From: Siphonodentalium dalli
Taxonomy: Eukaryota > Mollusca > Scaphopoda > Gadilida > Siphonodentaliidae
DNA: 64,000 nt
Direction of reading: 5' to 3'
Assembly (NCBI GenBank): GCA_032622095.1
Contig: CP136064.1
Location: 48,366,073 to 48,430,072, forward strand
Positions 1 through 11,310 of this stretch are shown here, piece by piece. Every line of letters starts with the position of its first letter. Position 1 is the stretch's first letter. The notes beneath the pieces were generated by a model. That model did not search any database and was not told where the DNA came from. It saw only the letters and a program-made list of their open reading frames with translations. The translations under genes and the position numbers were made by a program.

Positions 1-2
1 GC

Positions 3-77
3 ATGGCTACCGATGGATGCACCAAAAACTGACTGAGAATGGATACAGGGTGAAGAAGGAAGACGTACTACCTATAT
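3..77 (+). repeat. Left terminal inverted repeat of the fold-back element
   Basis: This 75-bp non-tandem end pairs with 4947-5021 with only a few mismatches. The repeat array starts immediately inside it. Confidence 0.85.
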
Positions 78-424
78 ACGAGCGCCTGTGGCGCATAAGA
101 TACTATGGGTGGCAGGATGGGGTGGTGGTGGGTACTACCTATATATGAGCGCCTGCGGCGCATAAGATACTATGGGTGACGGGATGGGATGGTGGGTGGG
201 TACTACCTATATAAGAGACCCTGCGGCGCATAAGATATTATGGGTGGTGGGATGGGTGGTGGGTGGGTACTACCTATATACGAGCGCCTGCGGCGCATAA
301 GATACTATGGGTGGCGGGATGGATGGTGGGTGGATACTACCTATATACGAGCGCCTGCGGCGCATAAGATACTATGAGTGATGGGATGGGAGGTGGTTAC
401 TACCTATATACGAACGCCTGCAGC
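71..424 (+). repeat. Left arm tandem repeat, part 1 (~67-bp unit)
   Basis: Units carry the landmarks CTATATACGAGCGCCTGCGG, CGCATAAGATACTATGGG and a GGGATGGGTGG-rich tail. The spacing between GAGCGCCTG landmarks is 67-69 bp. About five units precede the first nested hAT element. The same array resumes at 1480-1681 and 2782-3085. Confidence 0.9.
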
Positions 425-1479
425 TAGAGATAGGTGGTACTCAGTATTTACCGTGCGGTATCGGTATCAGCGTAATACCGATTTACCGTACCGAATCAAA
501 ACTAAAAATACCGAATTTTCGGTATTGAAATTATCCATGTGTTGCCAACTTGTGTGTCTTCGTATTGAGTAAAGCTTCTCAGTAAACAGTTTTGATTCGG
601 TACCGGTATTTTAATTATACACATCCATCAGACCATCACAAAGAACCTGACTGGTAAAAAGCATCCACTTGATAAGAACTCAGCCGACTGTGACCTGTTA
701 TCAGTTTGACAGGCCTTGTAAGCGAGCAAAAGGAATACACACTCAGATGGCTGACCTAGTTATGGGCCTAACAAACAATGCAGTTGAATAGATACACACT
801 ACACAGTGTATCAAAGAAGCTGTGCTGTAACGTATTGCTACATCATGATTGTAACGTCAATGCCACACTGACTGTCACTATGTAATACTCAGGCGGTGGC
901 AGTCCGTATAGCACGTGGTTTTGGCGACTTCAAAGACACCGACAAAAAAAATGGCGACAATGCAAGCGGCATAAACAGAAATAAGGTCCGAATTCATTTA
1001 TACAGTGAATCAGAATCTACTTTCACTTTCTAAAAAGTGCGTTGCGACTATTGATAGGGATTTATGAATTGTGATCACTAATTACTACTCACAATTATAT
1101 TCAATCGCGAAAATGTGACGAAATTGACACGTACATGTATAGATATTGTATCCATGCAATGATGTAATCTCTTATTCTTTTCAAAAGCGGTGCGACGGCG
1201 TGCTTGTAAATCATCAAAGAGATGTGTGAATATCACTTAATTGAATAATTGTGTTGGTCATTGTGTTGCCTCATTTAGCTGTTGTCACGAATGTATTAAA
1301 TCCGTGGGCATATATACATGTACATTGTTAAGTTAAAAACTTGAATTACCGCAATTTACCGGGAATCTCTGCTCTGGTTTTGTAATTTAATAGCAATACC
1401 GATTACCGTACCGATACCGCGGTAAATCGACGAAAATTTACCGATACCGACCTTGAAATTTCAATACCGCCCATCTATA
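425..1479. mobile_element. Non-autonomous hAT-like element 1, 8-bp TSD CCTGCAGC
   Basis: The ends are TAGAGATAGGTGGTA (left) and the complement of TATAGATGGGCGGTA (right), imperfect inverted repeats starting with TA as in many hAT elements. The 8-bp sequence CCTGCAGC flanks both sides (417-424 and 1480-1487), the hAT target-duplication length. Subterminal regions are rich in ACCGATACCG motifs in inverted orientation. The 1055-bp interior is AT-rich with no transposase-like frame. The flanking tandem repeat continues in register across the insertion, which confirms the boundaries. Confidence 0.88.
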
Positions 1480-1681
1480 CCTGCAGCGCATAAGATACTA
1501 TTGGTGGCGGGATGGGTGGGTACTACTAGTACCTATATACGAGCCCCTGCGGCGCATAAGATACTATGGGTGGCGGGATGGGTGGGTACTACCTATATAC
1601 GAGCTCCTGCGGCGCATAAGATACTATTGGTGGCGGGATGGGATGGTGGGTGGGTACTACCTATATACGAGCGCCTGCGGC
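1480..1681 (+). repeat. Left arm tandem repeat, part 2
   Basis: About three units of the roughly 67-bp fold-back repeat lie between hAT elements 1 and 2. They begin and end inside the same CCTGCRGC segment of the unit, because both insertions used that position. Confidence 0.88.
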
Positions 1682-2781
1682 TAGTGTTCAAACGACTCTG
1701 GGATTCTGGAGTCGACTAGTCGAACACCAAAAGTCGAGTCGACGTCGACTAGTCGGCCAAATACATCACCAACCTTATACTAATGAAGCACATGTGAAAG
1801 AAAATTACAAATTCCGTGCCATCATCACACTATTTACACTCTACTGTGATCGGAGAATTGAATCACGTGACACGTCACGTGGTTTTGTTGCAAATGAACC
1901 GGTGCTCTAGAAACCCACCGATCGCAAATAAGTTCCCTACGAATCTACGATGATAATGAGAATAAATAATTGAGGAAATAATTGAGGGATTTTCTGTTAA
2001 TCATGAAATCAAATAAATACTTCCCTGCCAGTGTATAGAAAATAAACGATACTCAGTCTCAGAGTCAGCTCAAAATAAAAAACAAAACAAAAGAAAACGT
2101 GCACACACACTGTGTGGCACACATACTGTGCGACACACATTATAATTATTAATGATTATATATACGATGTGTACATAGGCCTACTTTGTAAGTTGCCATA
2201 ACTTCCGTAAGGCGTACGTAGCAAGCAGAGAGTTAGACTCAGTTAGTGTCGACGAACACTTTTGTGGAAGCCCCTCCCTCTTTACCTGTGTTGGTTAGAA
2301 ATGCGCACTACAAATTTTTGCGTCCGCGGTATAGGGAGTATGAAATGTGCGCGAGCGTAGAAACTAAATGACGCAATGCAAAGACCACGTGGCATTAACC
2401 TGGAACATGCGTGAGACGTCGGTCAAGTACGCCGCGACCTAATATTTACTGTTTATAGACCACGTACTTTTTAGAAGTCAAATATAGAGTTACTGCTCTT
2501 GTAATGATAATGGTTAACTTGAATTATCGCATTGGCGAATTTCGGCGTAGTTCTATGTCAAGCTCGACATTAGGACATATGTTTGGACTTTGGAAAGCTT
2601 CTTGAACATAGACTAGCTATCTTTGCTGCTTTTCTGACCCACATTTAGTGAAACCATGCATTGTCAAGGCCAGCTGATGAGATTAGATACTGTATTTCGA
2701 CTAGTCGACTGTGGAAGTTAGAGTCGATTACCCGAAAAACCAGCGTCGACGATTATTTGTCGACTAATCGTTTGAACACTA
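1682..2781. mobile_element. Non-autonomous hAT-like element 2, 8-bp TSD CCTGCGGC
   Basis: The terminal inverted repeats TAGTGTTCAAACGA are perfect at both ends. CCTGCGGC is duplicated at 1674-1681 and 2782-2789. Several copies of GTCGACTAGTCG-type palindromes lie just inside each end, a typical subterminal repeat arrangement that could bind a transposase. The element is 1100 bp long and has no recognisable transposase. Interior frames, such as the 90-codon one starting at 1638, begin in the flanking repeat and are not credible genes. Confidence 0.9.
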
Positions 2782-3157
2782 CCTGCGGCGCATAAGATAC
2801 TATGGGTGGTGGGATAGGGTGGTGGGTGGGTACTACCTATATATGAGCGCCTGCGGCACATAAGATACTATGGGTGGCGAAATGGGATGGTTGGTGGGTA
2901 CTACCTATATACGAGCGCCTGCGGCGCATAATATACTATTTGTGACGGGATGGGGTGGTACTACCTATATATGAGCGCCTGCGGCACATAAGATACTATG
3001 GGTGGCGAAATGGGATGGTGGGTGGGTACTACCTATATACAAGCGCCTGCGGCGCATAAGATACTATGGGTGGCGGGTGGGTATAGGGTATATAGGTAGT
3101 ACCCACCCGCCACCCATAGTATCTTATGCGCCGCAGGCGCTCGTATTTAGGTAGTAC
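2782..3157 (+). repeat. Left arm tandem repeat, part 3, and centre of the palindrome
   Basis: Five to six units run on the plus strand to about 3085, then switch to the inverted orientation (GTAGTACCCACCC, then CTTATGCGCCGCAGG). The strand switch marks the loop of the fold-back element. Part of the first right-arm unit reaches 3157, where hAT element 3 interrupts it. Confidence 0.88.
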
Positions 3158-4336
3158 CAGTGATGAGCCGATAATCGGGAACGACAATCGGAATCGGCCG
3201 ATTGTGGCCCATCGGATGACAATCGGTACTCGGGTTTGAACATCGGGATTTCCGATTGTCTAAATAATAAATGAGTGCTTGATTTTCTTTAATAAACTGT
3301 TTTAAATATGACGATGTTTTGTTGAATAAATGACCAGTAAATATGGGGAAAGTGATACCAAACACAAACTTGATATACATACATGCCCTCTGCAATACCC
3401 CGGCCGTACCTGGGTCCATGTGTGAACAATATATTAGTGGGGGTCGCCGGGAAGCACGTGGCACTTTGAGTTAGAGTGAGGCAGCGAGCATGACGCCGTG
3501 ATTGCGCATAATAATTCGATTGATTTCTTTAGCATTGTGATGTACACAACGTACATGTCATGGGACTCATGTACGCCCATAGGTAACTTTATTGTTCGTC
3601 AACATGTAGACATTTTGATTTATGTATGTCCAACTATCAAAAATCAAAATGTATGCATACGCAGTACAACAAAGGTATCTATATAGTACATACAGCGTAA
3701 CAGGTATAAACACTACTATAGAAACCGAAAGTGCATGTCACGTGACTTTAAATAGTTGAAGACAACACCTAATCACGGATAGCAGCTATCCTCTACCCAT
3801 CCAGTCAGCCTCGTGTGACGTCACGTATATGTCACCACAAATGATTATTATGATGACCACGCCGAAATCGAATCGTGTCTGTGAAATTGACATGAACATG
3901 GTGTAACTTGCAACTAGTTCAGTCGGCTCATTTCCTTTGACGTGATGTCTTTGAATTGGGATAAAAAAAAAAATGCCGTTTGATGAATTGTTATCAAAAA
4001 CGGACCATGGACATGTCGTCATGCACGTGGCTACATCAAACTTTCAAAAAAATTGTTGTGGAATAGCCTAGAATACATGGGTATGTTGCCTGTATTCGAT
4101 CACTAGTCTGCCCATACCCACCTATCTACTTACCCAAACATATACTTATGTATACAGTCTACTGGCATATTACTACGTTTGTTGATAGCTTCTAATTCTA
4201 AGTATTATATAACACATATAACATATTCTGCTATACATTATTGAAATAATCGGAATCGGCACCTGAATCGGCCGATTGTGATCTCAAATAATCGGCAATC
4301 GGCGCACGGCTCTATTTGACAATCGGCTCATCACTA
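3158..4336. mobile_element. Non-autonomous hAT-like element 3, 8-bp TSD GGTAGTAC
   Basis: The ends are CAGTGATGAGCCGAT on the left and the complement of TAGTGATGAGCCGAT on the right. They are flanked by the 8-bp duplication GGTAGTAC at 3150-3157 and 4337-4344. Clusters of AATCGG and CCGATT motifs lie inside both ends as subterminal repeats. The interior (1179 bp in total) has no transposase-like frame. The 105-codon minus-strand frame at 3147-3464 runs across the element boundary and is rejected as a gene. Confidence 0.9.
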
Positions 4337-4946
4337 GGTAGTACCCACCCACAACCCCATCCCGCCACCCATAGGTATAGTACCCACCCACCACCCCATC
4401 CCGCCACCCATAGTATATAGTATATAGGTAGTATCCACCCACCCACCATTCATAGTATACATGTAGGTAGTACCCACCCACCACCCCGTCCCGCCACCCA
4501 TAGTATCTTATGTGCCGCAGGGGCTCGTATATATATGGTAGTACCCACCCACCACCCCATCCCGCCACCCATAGTATATAGTACCCACCCACCCACCATC
4601 CCATCCCGCCACCCATAGTATCTTATGCGCCGCATGCGCTCGTATATAGGTAGTACCCACCACCACCCCATCCATAGTATCTTATGCTCCGCATGCGCTC
4701 GTATATAGGTAGTACCCACCCACCATCCCATACCGCCACCCATAGTATCTTATGCGCCGCAGGGGCTCGTATATAGGTAGTACCCATCCACCATCCCATC
4801 CCACCACCCATAGTATCTTATGCGCCGCAGGGGCTCGTATATATGTAGTACCCACCCACCATCCCTAGTATCTTAAACGCCGCAGGGGCTCGTATATAGG
4901 TAGTACCCACCCACCACCCCATCCCATCACCCATAGTATCTTATGT
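4337..4946 (-). repeat. Right arm tandem repeat of the fold-back element
   Basis: Roughly nine units of the same repeat in inverted orientation, some shortened (4380-4470) and some missing the CTTATGCGCCGCAGG part. Unit order and length variants do not mirror the left arm exactly, so the arms have expanded or contracted independently. Confidence 0.88.
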
Positions 4947-5021
4947 ATATAGGTTGTACGTCTTCCTTCCCCACCCTGTATCCATTCTCAGTCAGTTTTT
5001 GGTGCATCCATCGGTAGCCAT
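4947..5021 (-). repeat. Right terminal inverted repeat of the fold-back element
   Basis: Inverse of 3-77; ends with the complement of ATGGCTACCGATGG. Confidence 0.85.
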
Positions 5022-5144
5022 ACAGAGATCCACTTGCCCCAATATCACCACGGACAAAAGTTACCACACTTGCAATGTCTGAATAATATTTACGTCGGTA
5101 CAATCTTCAGATGTCTGAGACTAAAAATTATACCAAATTGCAAT

Positions 5145-5285
5145 TCGTGCGCACAAATTGCAATTCGTGCGCACGAACTGAGTCCGTTCCCACGAACTGA
5201 GTCCGTGGCCACGAATTGCAATTCGTGCGCACGAACTTAGTCCGTTCCCACGAACTGAGTCCGTGGGCACGAATTGCAATTTCTC
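5145..5285. repeat. Short palindromic tandem repeats (GAATTGCAATTCGTGCGCAC)
   Basis: The palindromic motif AATTGCAATT plus GTGCGCAC occurs three times, interleaved with repeats of CACGAACTGAGTCCGT. The whole 140 bp can fold on itself on both strands. No element ends or target duplication were found. Frames of 68-94 codons over it are repeat translations. Confidence 0.7.
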
Positions 5286-6209
5286 CGCATGTCATCTGCG
5301 GGGCTCCATACATGTGCAATGATAGGTGTTCAGATTTAGATATAATTGAAGGTACCTTCCGTGTGAACCGTCCGTGATACCACTTGAATGGGGAATATCC
5401 TCGACTGTGCAACAGCGAACTGTGACTGTCTGTTTGCGTTGAGGAATGATCGCTGAAAATTTGAATAATGTCGGCAGCTTGAAAATTTGGCGTTAGTTAT
5501 AAATGCGGACGATGTCTTGTCTGTTTGACATTGCTTGATCGTCGCCATCAAGCTCCGGAAACATCTCAAAACGTTGGCGGATTTGTTCGGAATAAACGAC
5601 ATGTTGATACTGAGGAAATGTCAAATACACGACCTCAAAACACGTGTAGTTAGAAACCCGGAAGTACTCGATGTTTTTTTAACCGCAGTTATCTCCCTGG
5701 ACACACTTATTAAACATAATGTCAAGAATGAGCCTAACTAGCTCGAATAAAACGTGTATATAAAGACCTGTTCAATGTGTATATGGATATTTAAATAGGA
5801 ATAAGCATATAAATTGAAATATCCAGTTCTTTATTATTCATATTTTTGAGAAGGACTTGTCTCGAGCCAAGGAGACATGCCGTACCGTGCCACGAGATGT
5901 CAATCATTCTGTCAATCATTGAATGATAACGCCCTTTCCGTTGTCCGGTATTCGTTGAGGGAGAGAACTCTATCGTATAGGACTACACTAAAAGTTGTAG
6001 TCCGAGTCCGAAAACTGGTTGGGGGGGTGAAGTTGTTATTTGAGTTGTGTTTAAAGATACTCCATCCTTTTGTTTAGGCTAAATGGGCGCATAAATCAGA
6101 TATGTTTAGGTTGATGCCATTATGCATACGTGCCTGAAATTTTTTTCCGACCCCCCCCCCCCCTGATAACATTGGAATATCTCATTACGGTAGACGGGGG
6201 AGGTGGCGG
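5286..6209. other. Stretch without a supportable gene
   Basis: No frame here has splice signals or a recognisable domain. The plus frame at 5535-5741 has no visible splice context. Within 5855-5893 lies a stretch that recurs inverted at about 52913-52950. A C-rich tract follows CCTGAAATTTTTTTCCGAC at 6131-6171; the same phrase recurs at 23417-23443, so it belongs to a dispersed repeat. Confidence 0.5.
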
Positions 6210-8825
6210 ATTTAGTTCGTTGTTTTTGCAGTAATTCTCAATCTGTCCGTGGGAGGGGGTGCAGGATTTGGGCTCGGAACCATTGGCGGCTCATCTATCC
6301 TATCCCCACGTCAAATGACTTCTAGTCACAGGGAGGGACCGGGAGGGACGGATTTCGAATAGGTTTCTTAACAATACGCCAGACACCTGCTCGCAAATTC
6401 ACGAAGTGGCCGTTATAAGTTGTCATGTTGATCGGGGAGGTGCACGACGGGTTTTCTGTTCCATTTGGGCGCAAATCTAACTGCGCCCCTCTGTATAGAG
6501 CCTATAATCCCGTGGGGGGGGGGTCCGATAGGGGTGCACGAGAGGGGCCACGGAAGTGTCGGGGACTGCATTTGGCAACAAAACACATAGAAACACTATC
6601 CCGTTGGGAAAATTTACCCCAAAAAATGGGAGGGACCATGAAGAGCGTTTCTGATTTTGAATAGGTTTCTGCAAAGCCAATTGGTAGCCAGAAACCAGTT
6701 CGTTGTTTTCTTAATTACTCGCAACCTGATGGTTGTAGGGGGTGGAAAATTTAGGTTCTGGTCGATCCGCAGATTCTCTACCCGACCCCCATTCCAAATC
6801 ACGTATGACCCCCCCCCCCCGGGGACGCACCGATGGGGGCATATTTCGAATAGGTTTCTGGTACGCGAATTGGGCGTCAGAAACCAGTTCGTCGTTCTCG
6901 CATTAACTCTCAATCTGTCCGTGTGAGGGGGTGGTCAATTTGGGTTCACGTCCATCCTTAGATTATCTACCCGATCCCCACTTCATATCGTTTATGACCC
7001 CGGTGAGGCACCGATAGGGGCGGATTTCGAATAGGTTTCTGGAATGCGAATAGGTTTCTGGAATGCGAATTGGATGTCAGAAACCAGTTCGTTGTCGCTA
7101 CAGTAACTCTCAATCTGTCCGTGGGAGGGGGTGCATGATTTGGTCTCGGGACAATTGGCTGCTCGCCTACCCGACCCCCACGTCAAATAAATTTTCCCCG
7201 AGGATCTCGAGGGACCGGGATGGGCGGATTTCGAATAGGATTCTGAATAGTACGCCAGAAACCAATTCGCAAATTATCGTAATGGCTGTCGTTGTGTTGG
7301 CCGGGAGGTGCACGACGGGTTTGCTATTCCATTTGGGCTCAATTATAAATAATATAGATCCTATAATCCCCGGTGTGGGGTCCACGGAGGGGTGCACGAG
7401 AGGGGCCACGGAAGTGTCGGGGGCTGAATTTGGCACTGGATATATGTGCAACAAAACACATAGAAACACTATCCCGTTGAGAAAATTTACCCCAAAAAAT
7501 GGGAGGGACCATGAAGAGCGTTTCTGATTTTGAATAGGTTTCTGGAAAGCCAATTGGTAGCCAGAAACCAGTTCGTTGTTTTCTTAATTACTCGCAACCT
7601 GATGGTGGTAAGGGGTGGAAAATTAAGGTGCTGGTCGATCCGCAGATTCTCTACCGACCCCCATTCCAAATCACTTATGACCCACCGGGGAGGCACCGAT
7701 GGGGGCATATTTCGAATAGGTTTCTGGTACGCGAATTGGGCGTCAGAAACCAGTTCGTCGTTCTCGCATTAACTCTCAATCTGTCCGTGGGAGGGGTTGG
7801 TCAATTTGGGTTCACGTCGATCCTTAGATTATCTACCCGATCCCCATTTCAAATCGTTTATGACCCCCGGGGAGGCACCGATAGGGGCGGATTTCGAATA
7901 GGTTTCTGGAATGCGAATAGGTTTCTGGAATGCGAATTGGATGTCAGAAACCAGTTCGTTGTCGCTACAGTAACTCTCAATCTGTCCGTGGGATGGGTGC
8001 AGGATTTTGTTTCGGGACAATTGGCTGCTCGCCTACCCGCCCCCCCCCAGTCAAATAAATTTTACCTCGAGGAGAGGGACCGGGAGGGGCGGATTTCGAA
8101 TAGGATTCCGAATAGTACGCCAGAAACCAATTCGCAAATTATCGTAATGGCTGTCGTTGTGTTGGCCGGGAGGTGCACGACGGGTTTGCTATTCCATTTG
8201 GGCTCAATTATAAATAATATAGAGCCTATACTCCCCGGGGTGGGGTCCACGGAGGGGTGCACGAGAGGGACCACGGAAGTGTCGGGGGCTGAATTTGGCA
8301 CTGGATATATGTGCAACAAAACACATAGAAACACTATCCCGTTGGGAAAATTTACCCCAAAAAAATGGGAGGGACCATGAAGAGCGTTTCTGATTTTGAA
8401 TAGGTTTCTGGAAAGCCAATTGGTAGCCAGAATCCAGTTCGTTGTTTTCTTAATTACTCGCAACCTGATGGTGGTAGGGGGTGGAAAATTTAGGTTCTGG
8501 TCGATCCGCAGATTCTCTACCCGACCCCCATTCCAAACCACTTATGACCCCCCCCCCCCGGGGAGGCACCGATGGGGGCATATTTCGAATAGGTTTCTGG
8601 TACGCGAATTGGGCGTCAGAAACCAGTTCGTTCTTCTCGCATTAACTCTCAATATGTCCGTGTGCATGGTCAATTTGGGTTCACGTCGATCCTTAGATTA
8701 TCTACCCGATCCCCACTTCAAACCGTTTATGACCCCGGGGAGGCACCGATAGGGGCGGGTTTCTAATAGGTTTCTGGAATGCGTATAGGTTTCTGGAATG
8801 CGAATTGGATGTCAGAAACCAGTTT
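6210..8825 (+). repeat. Tandem array of ~870-bp higher-order units (about 3 copies)
   Basis: GGGAGGGACCATGAAGAGCG occurs at 6628, 7501 and 8367 (spacings 873 and 866), and the whole intervening sequence repeats with small differences. Each unit contains four diverged subunits recognisable by TTCGAATAGGTTTCTGG followed by CAGAAACCAGTTCGTTG, at spacings of roughly 180-300 bp. The frames here (up to 250 codons at 7628-8380, plus several on the minus strand) are open on both strands because the repeat is poor in stops; none matches a known family and all shift relative to the repeat phase. The first unit is incomplete at its 5' side. The array ends abruptly after CAGAAACCAGTTTTT. Confidence 0.88.
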
Positions 8826-8957
8826 TTAGCCTATATAGTTTTAGGAATGGTAATATCATGACCAGATACTAGTTATCTACACTCGTGTACACCACCTTTT
8901 AAAAGCATTTAATTGTTGCTGTACAAGTCGATAGAAATTATTTGCGTATGATCATCA

Positions 8958-9494
8958 TCTCATATATATTTTGATGACCTCTGTCTGTTTGTCTGTATGT
9001 ATGTCTGTATGTCATTAATACAAATCTACGATTCTCGACCGATCGGGACGAAACTTGGTACGTGTGTGTAGTTTGACCAGGCGGTGGTCGTTGTCGTATT
9101 GGCGAGCCCGTGCGACGCCCGTGCAGCGCATGCGCAGACGAGATATCGGAAACGGGTGGAGCTATCGACTTTAAATTTGGTACGTGAATGTATCTTGCCC
9201 CGAATACTAATTATATCGGGTCGGCGAGCCTGTGCTACGCCAGCTTCGCGCATGCGCAGACGAGATCTCGGAAACGGGTTGATCTATTGACTTGAAATTT
9301 GGTATATGAATGTATCTTGCCCCGGGTACGAATTTTATCGGTTCGCCGAGCCCGTGCGACGCCAGCTTCGCGCATGCGCAGACAAGATCTCGGAAACGGG
9401 TAGAGCTATCGACTTGAAATTTCGGGCTGGGTAGAACTATCGACTTGAAATTTGGTTTTTGAATAGCCCGGACAACGTCGGGCACATCAGCTAG
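8958..9494 (+). mobile_element. Helitron-like element, family A, copy 1
   Basis: Starts TCTCATATATATTTTG after an A and ends in the short hairpin GCCCGGACAACGTCGGGC followed by CTAG before a T, as expected for Helitrons (5' TC, 3' hairpin plus CTAG, insertion between A and T). The order is 5' end, TGTCTGTATG microsatellite, a conserved stretch with CGACCGATCGGGACGAAAC, three 122-bp tandem units, 3' hairpin. This organisation resembles pearl/HINE non-autonomous elements. No Rep/helicase is encoded. Confidence 0.8.
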
Positions 9495-10049
9495 TCTATC
9501 TCATATATATTTTGAAGACCTCTGTCTGTATGTATGTTTGTTTGTTTGTTTGTTTGTTTGTCATTTATACAAATCTACGATTCTCGACCGATCGGGACGA
9601 AACTTGGTACGTGTGTGTAGTTTGACCAGGCGGTGAACGTTGTCGTATTGGCGAGCCCGTGCGACGCCCGCTTCGCGCATGCGCAGACGAGATCTCGGAA
9701 ACGGGTGGAGCTATCGACTTGATATTTGGTATGTGAATGTGTCTTGCCCCGGATACGAATTTTATCGGGTCGCCGAGCCCGTGCGACGCCAGCTTCGCGC
9801 ATGCGCAGACGAGATCTCGGAAACGGGTGGAGCTATCGACTTGAAATTTGGTATGTGAATGTATCTTGCCCCGGATACGAATTTTATCGGGTCGCCGAGC
9901 CCGTGCGACGCCAGCTTCGCGCATGCGCAGACCAGATCTCGGAAACGGGTGGAGCTATCGACTTGAAATTTGAGCTCGGAAACGGGTGGAGCTATCGACT
10001 TGAAATTTGGTTTTTGAATAGCCCGGACAACGTCGGGCTCATCGGCTAG
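9495..10049 (+). mobile_element. Helitron-like element, family A, copy 2
   Basis: Abuts copy 1 directly at CTAG/T. It has the 5' end TCTATCTCATATATATTTTG, a (TTTG)n microsatellite near 9536-9562, three 122-bp units, a short partial duplication of CGGAAACGGGTGGAGCTATC before the end, then the family A hairpin and CGGCTAG. Frames such as 9726-10049 only read through the repeat. Confidence 0.8.
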
Positions 10050-11310
10050 TACTATATATTTTGAGACTTCGTATATATATATGTGTGTGTGTACTTCATA
10101 GAATCCAAAACGGTTCGCTCGATTGAGTTCAAACTTCCCATCTAAATGTAAAATCCCACGGGAATCGTCGTAGTCGGGTTTTCGAGAAGCCCTGAGCACC
10201 CTTTATCCACTCCCAAATCACCGCAAAGGCACGGCGGGGGTTAAGGCAATAACACTCTTTATCTATACCTTATACGGAGGTTTTAGTAATTAACGCTCTT
10301 TATTGATATGGTCGTTTCTAAACGACACACCACATGCGTCAGAAATACGGAAGTGGATTCCAATGATCGTGGCTAAACGACTGACCACATGCGTCCGAAA
10401 TACGGATGAGAACGAAATGCAATTATCTCGACTAAAAAGGCAGAAATGATCTAAGAGCTCGAAATAATATGCAGAGGGATTTCACGACGGGATTAATTGA
10501 CTGTCCGCTCTGAAGTTTAAGACGGGGACATGAATTAACTCATTGAAAAACAAAGAATGCGTTGTCTCGGAAACGGGTGGAGCTATCGACTTGAAATTTG
10601 CTATCTTGTCTTTTGATCATCTCATAAAGGTGGGGGTCACTCCCAAGCCGCTAATGCCAACAACAACAACTACATTGTTGGCGAGAAAATAATTAGTTCA
10701 AGCTACTAATTTTCTCTTTACGGCAATGTGAGAAATACTTTTGTCTTACAACATTTCTGCAATATAATTGCCTCAAAGTGTTCAGCGTCATTGTTATAGT
10801 AAGTATGACACTTAGGACAGGGCTTGAGGGGTGGGGGTAGTTAGTCTCAGAACTCCCGTTCGTCTTTTGCATCAGATACCAACACCTCGACCGATCGGGA
10901 CGAAACTTCGTACGTGTGTGTAGTTTGACCAGGTGGTCGTGGTTGTTGTATTGGCAAGCCCGTGCGACGCCCGTGCAGCGCATGCGCAGACGAGATCTCG
11001 GAAACGGGTGGAGCTATCGACTTAAACTTTGGTATGTGAATGTATCTTGCCCCGGATACGAATTTTATCGGGTCGCCGAGGCCGTGCGACGCCAGCTTCG
11101 CGCATGCGCAGACCAGATCTCGGAAACGGGTGGAGCTATCGACTTGAAAATTGATTTTTGAATAGCCCGGACAACGTCGGGCTCATCGTGTCTCCTCACG
11201 TTTTCAGTTCTGTATTCTGACCATTCAGTTCAATTGACGAATCAATCATTAATAATTTTTAAAATGTCATGTTTCTGACCAAGCACGCCAGTGGCGGGCT
11301 AACCTGCTAG
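10050..11310 (+). mobile_element. Helitron-like element, family B, chimeric copy with an internal family A 3' end
   Basis: The 5' end TACTATATATTTTGAGACTTCG and a short GT microsatellite define family B, and it ends in the B hairpin CGCCAGTGGCGGGCTAACC with CTGCTAG. Inside, from about 10860 to 11187, is a family A-like segment (CGACCGATCGGGACGAAAC, two 122-bp units, GCCCGGACAACGTCGGGCTC) that lacks the terminal CTAG. Transposition thus seems to have continued past a defective A terminator to a B terminator, or an A copy was captured. The A-type frames have no coding value. Confidence 0.75.

Larger units (their letters stand above)
3..5021. mobile_element. Fold-back element with tandem-repeat arms, containing three nested hAT elements
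   Basis: The first 75 bases (3-77) reappear almost perfectly inverted at 4947-5021, ending in ATGGCTACCGATGGATGC on one strand and its complement on the other. Inside these ends both arms consist of the same roughly 67-bp tandem repeat in opposite orientation, meeting near 3085-3090. Removing the three inserted hAT elements leaves about 1.65 kb that is one large palindrome. This matches fold-back type DNA transposons, whose long inverted repeats contain direct repeats. No transposase frame is visible, so it is non-autonomous. The target duplication cannot be judged because only two bases precede the left end. The two arms differ in repeat number. The ORFs of about 90-110 codons here are translations of the repeat. 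Confidence 0.8.

Noticed and set aside
3147-3464. 105-codon minus-strand frame
   Set aside because: Crosses the boundary of the hAT insertion into the fold-back repeat and has no domain.
7628-8380. 250-codon open frame, the longest in the first half of the window
   Set aside because: It runs through the 870-bp tandem repeat, other frames on both strands are open in the same place, and no domain is recognisable.
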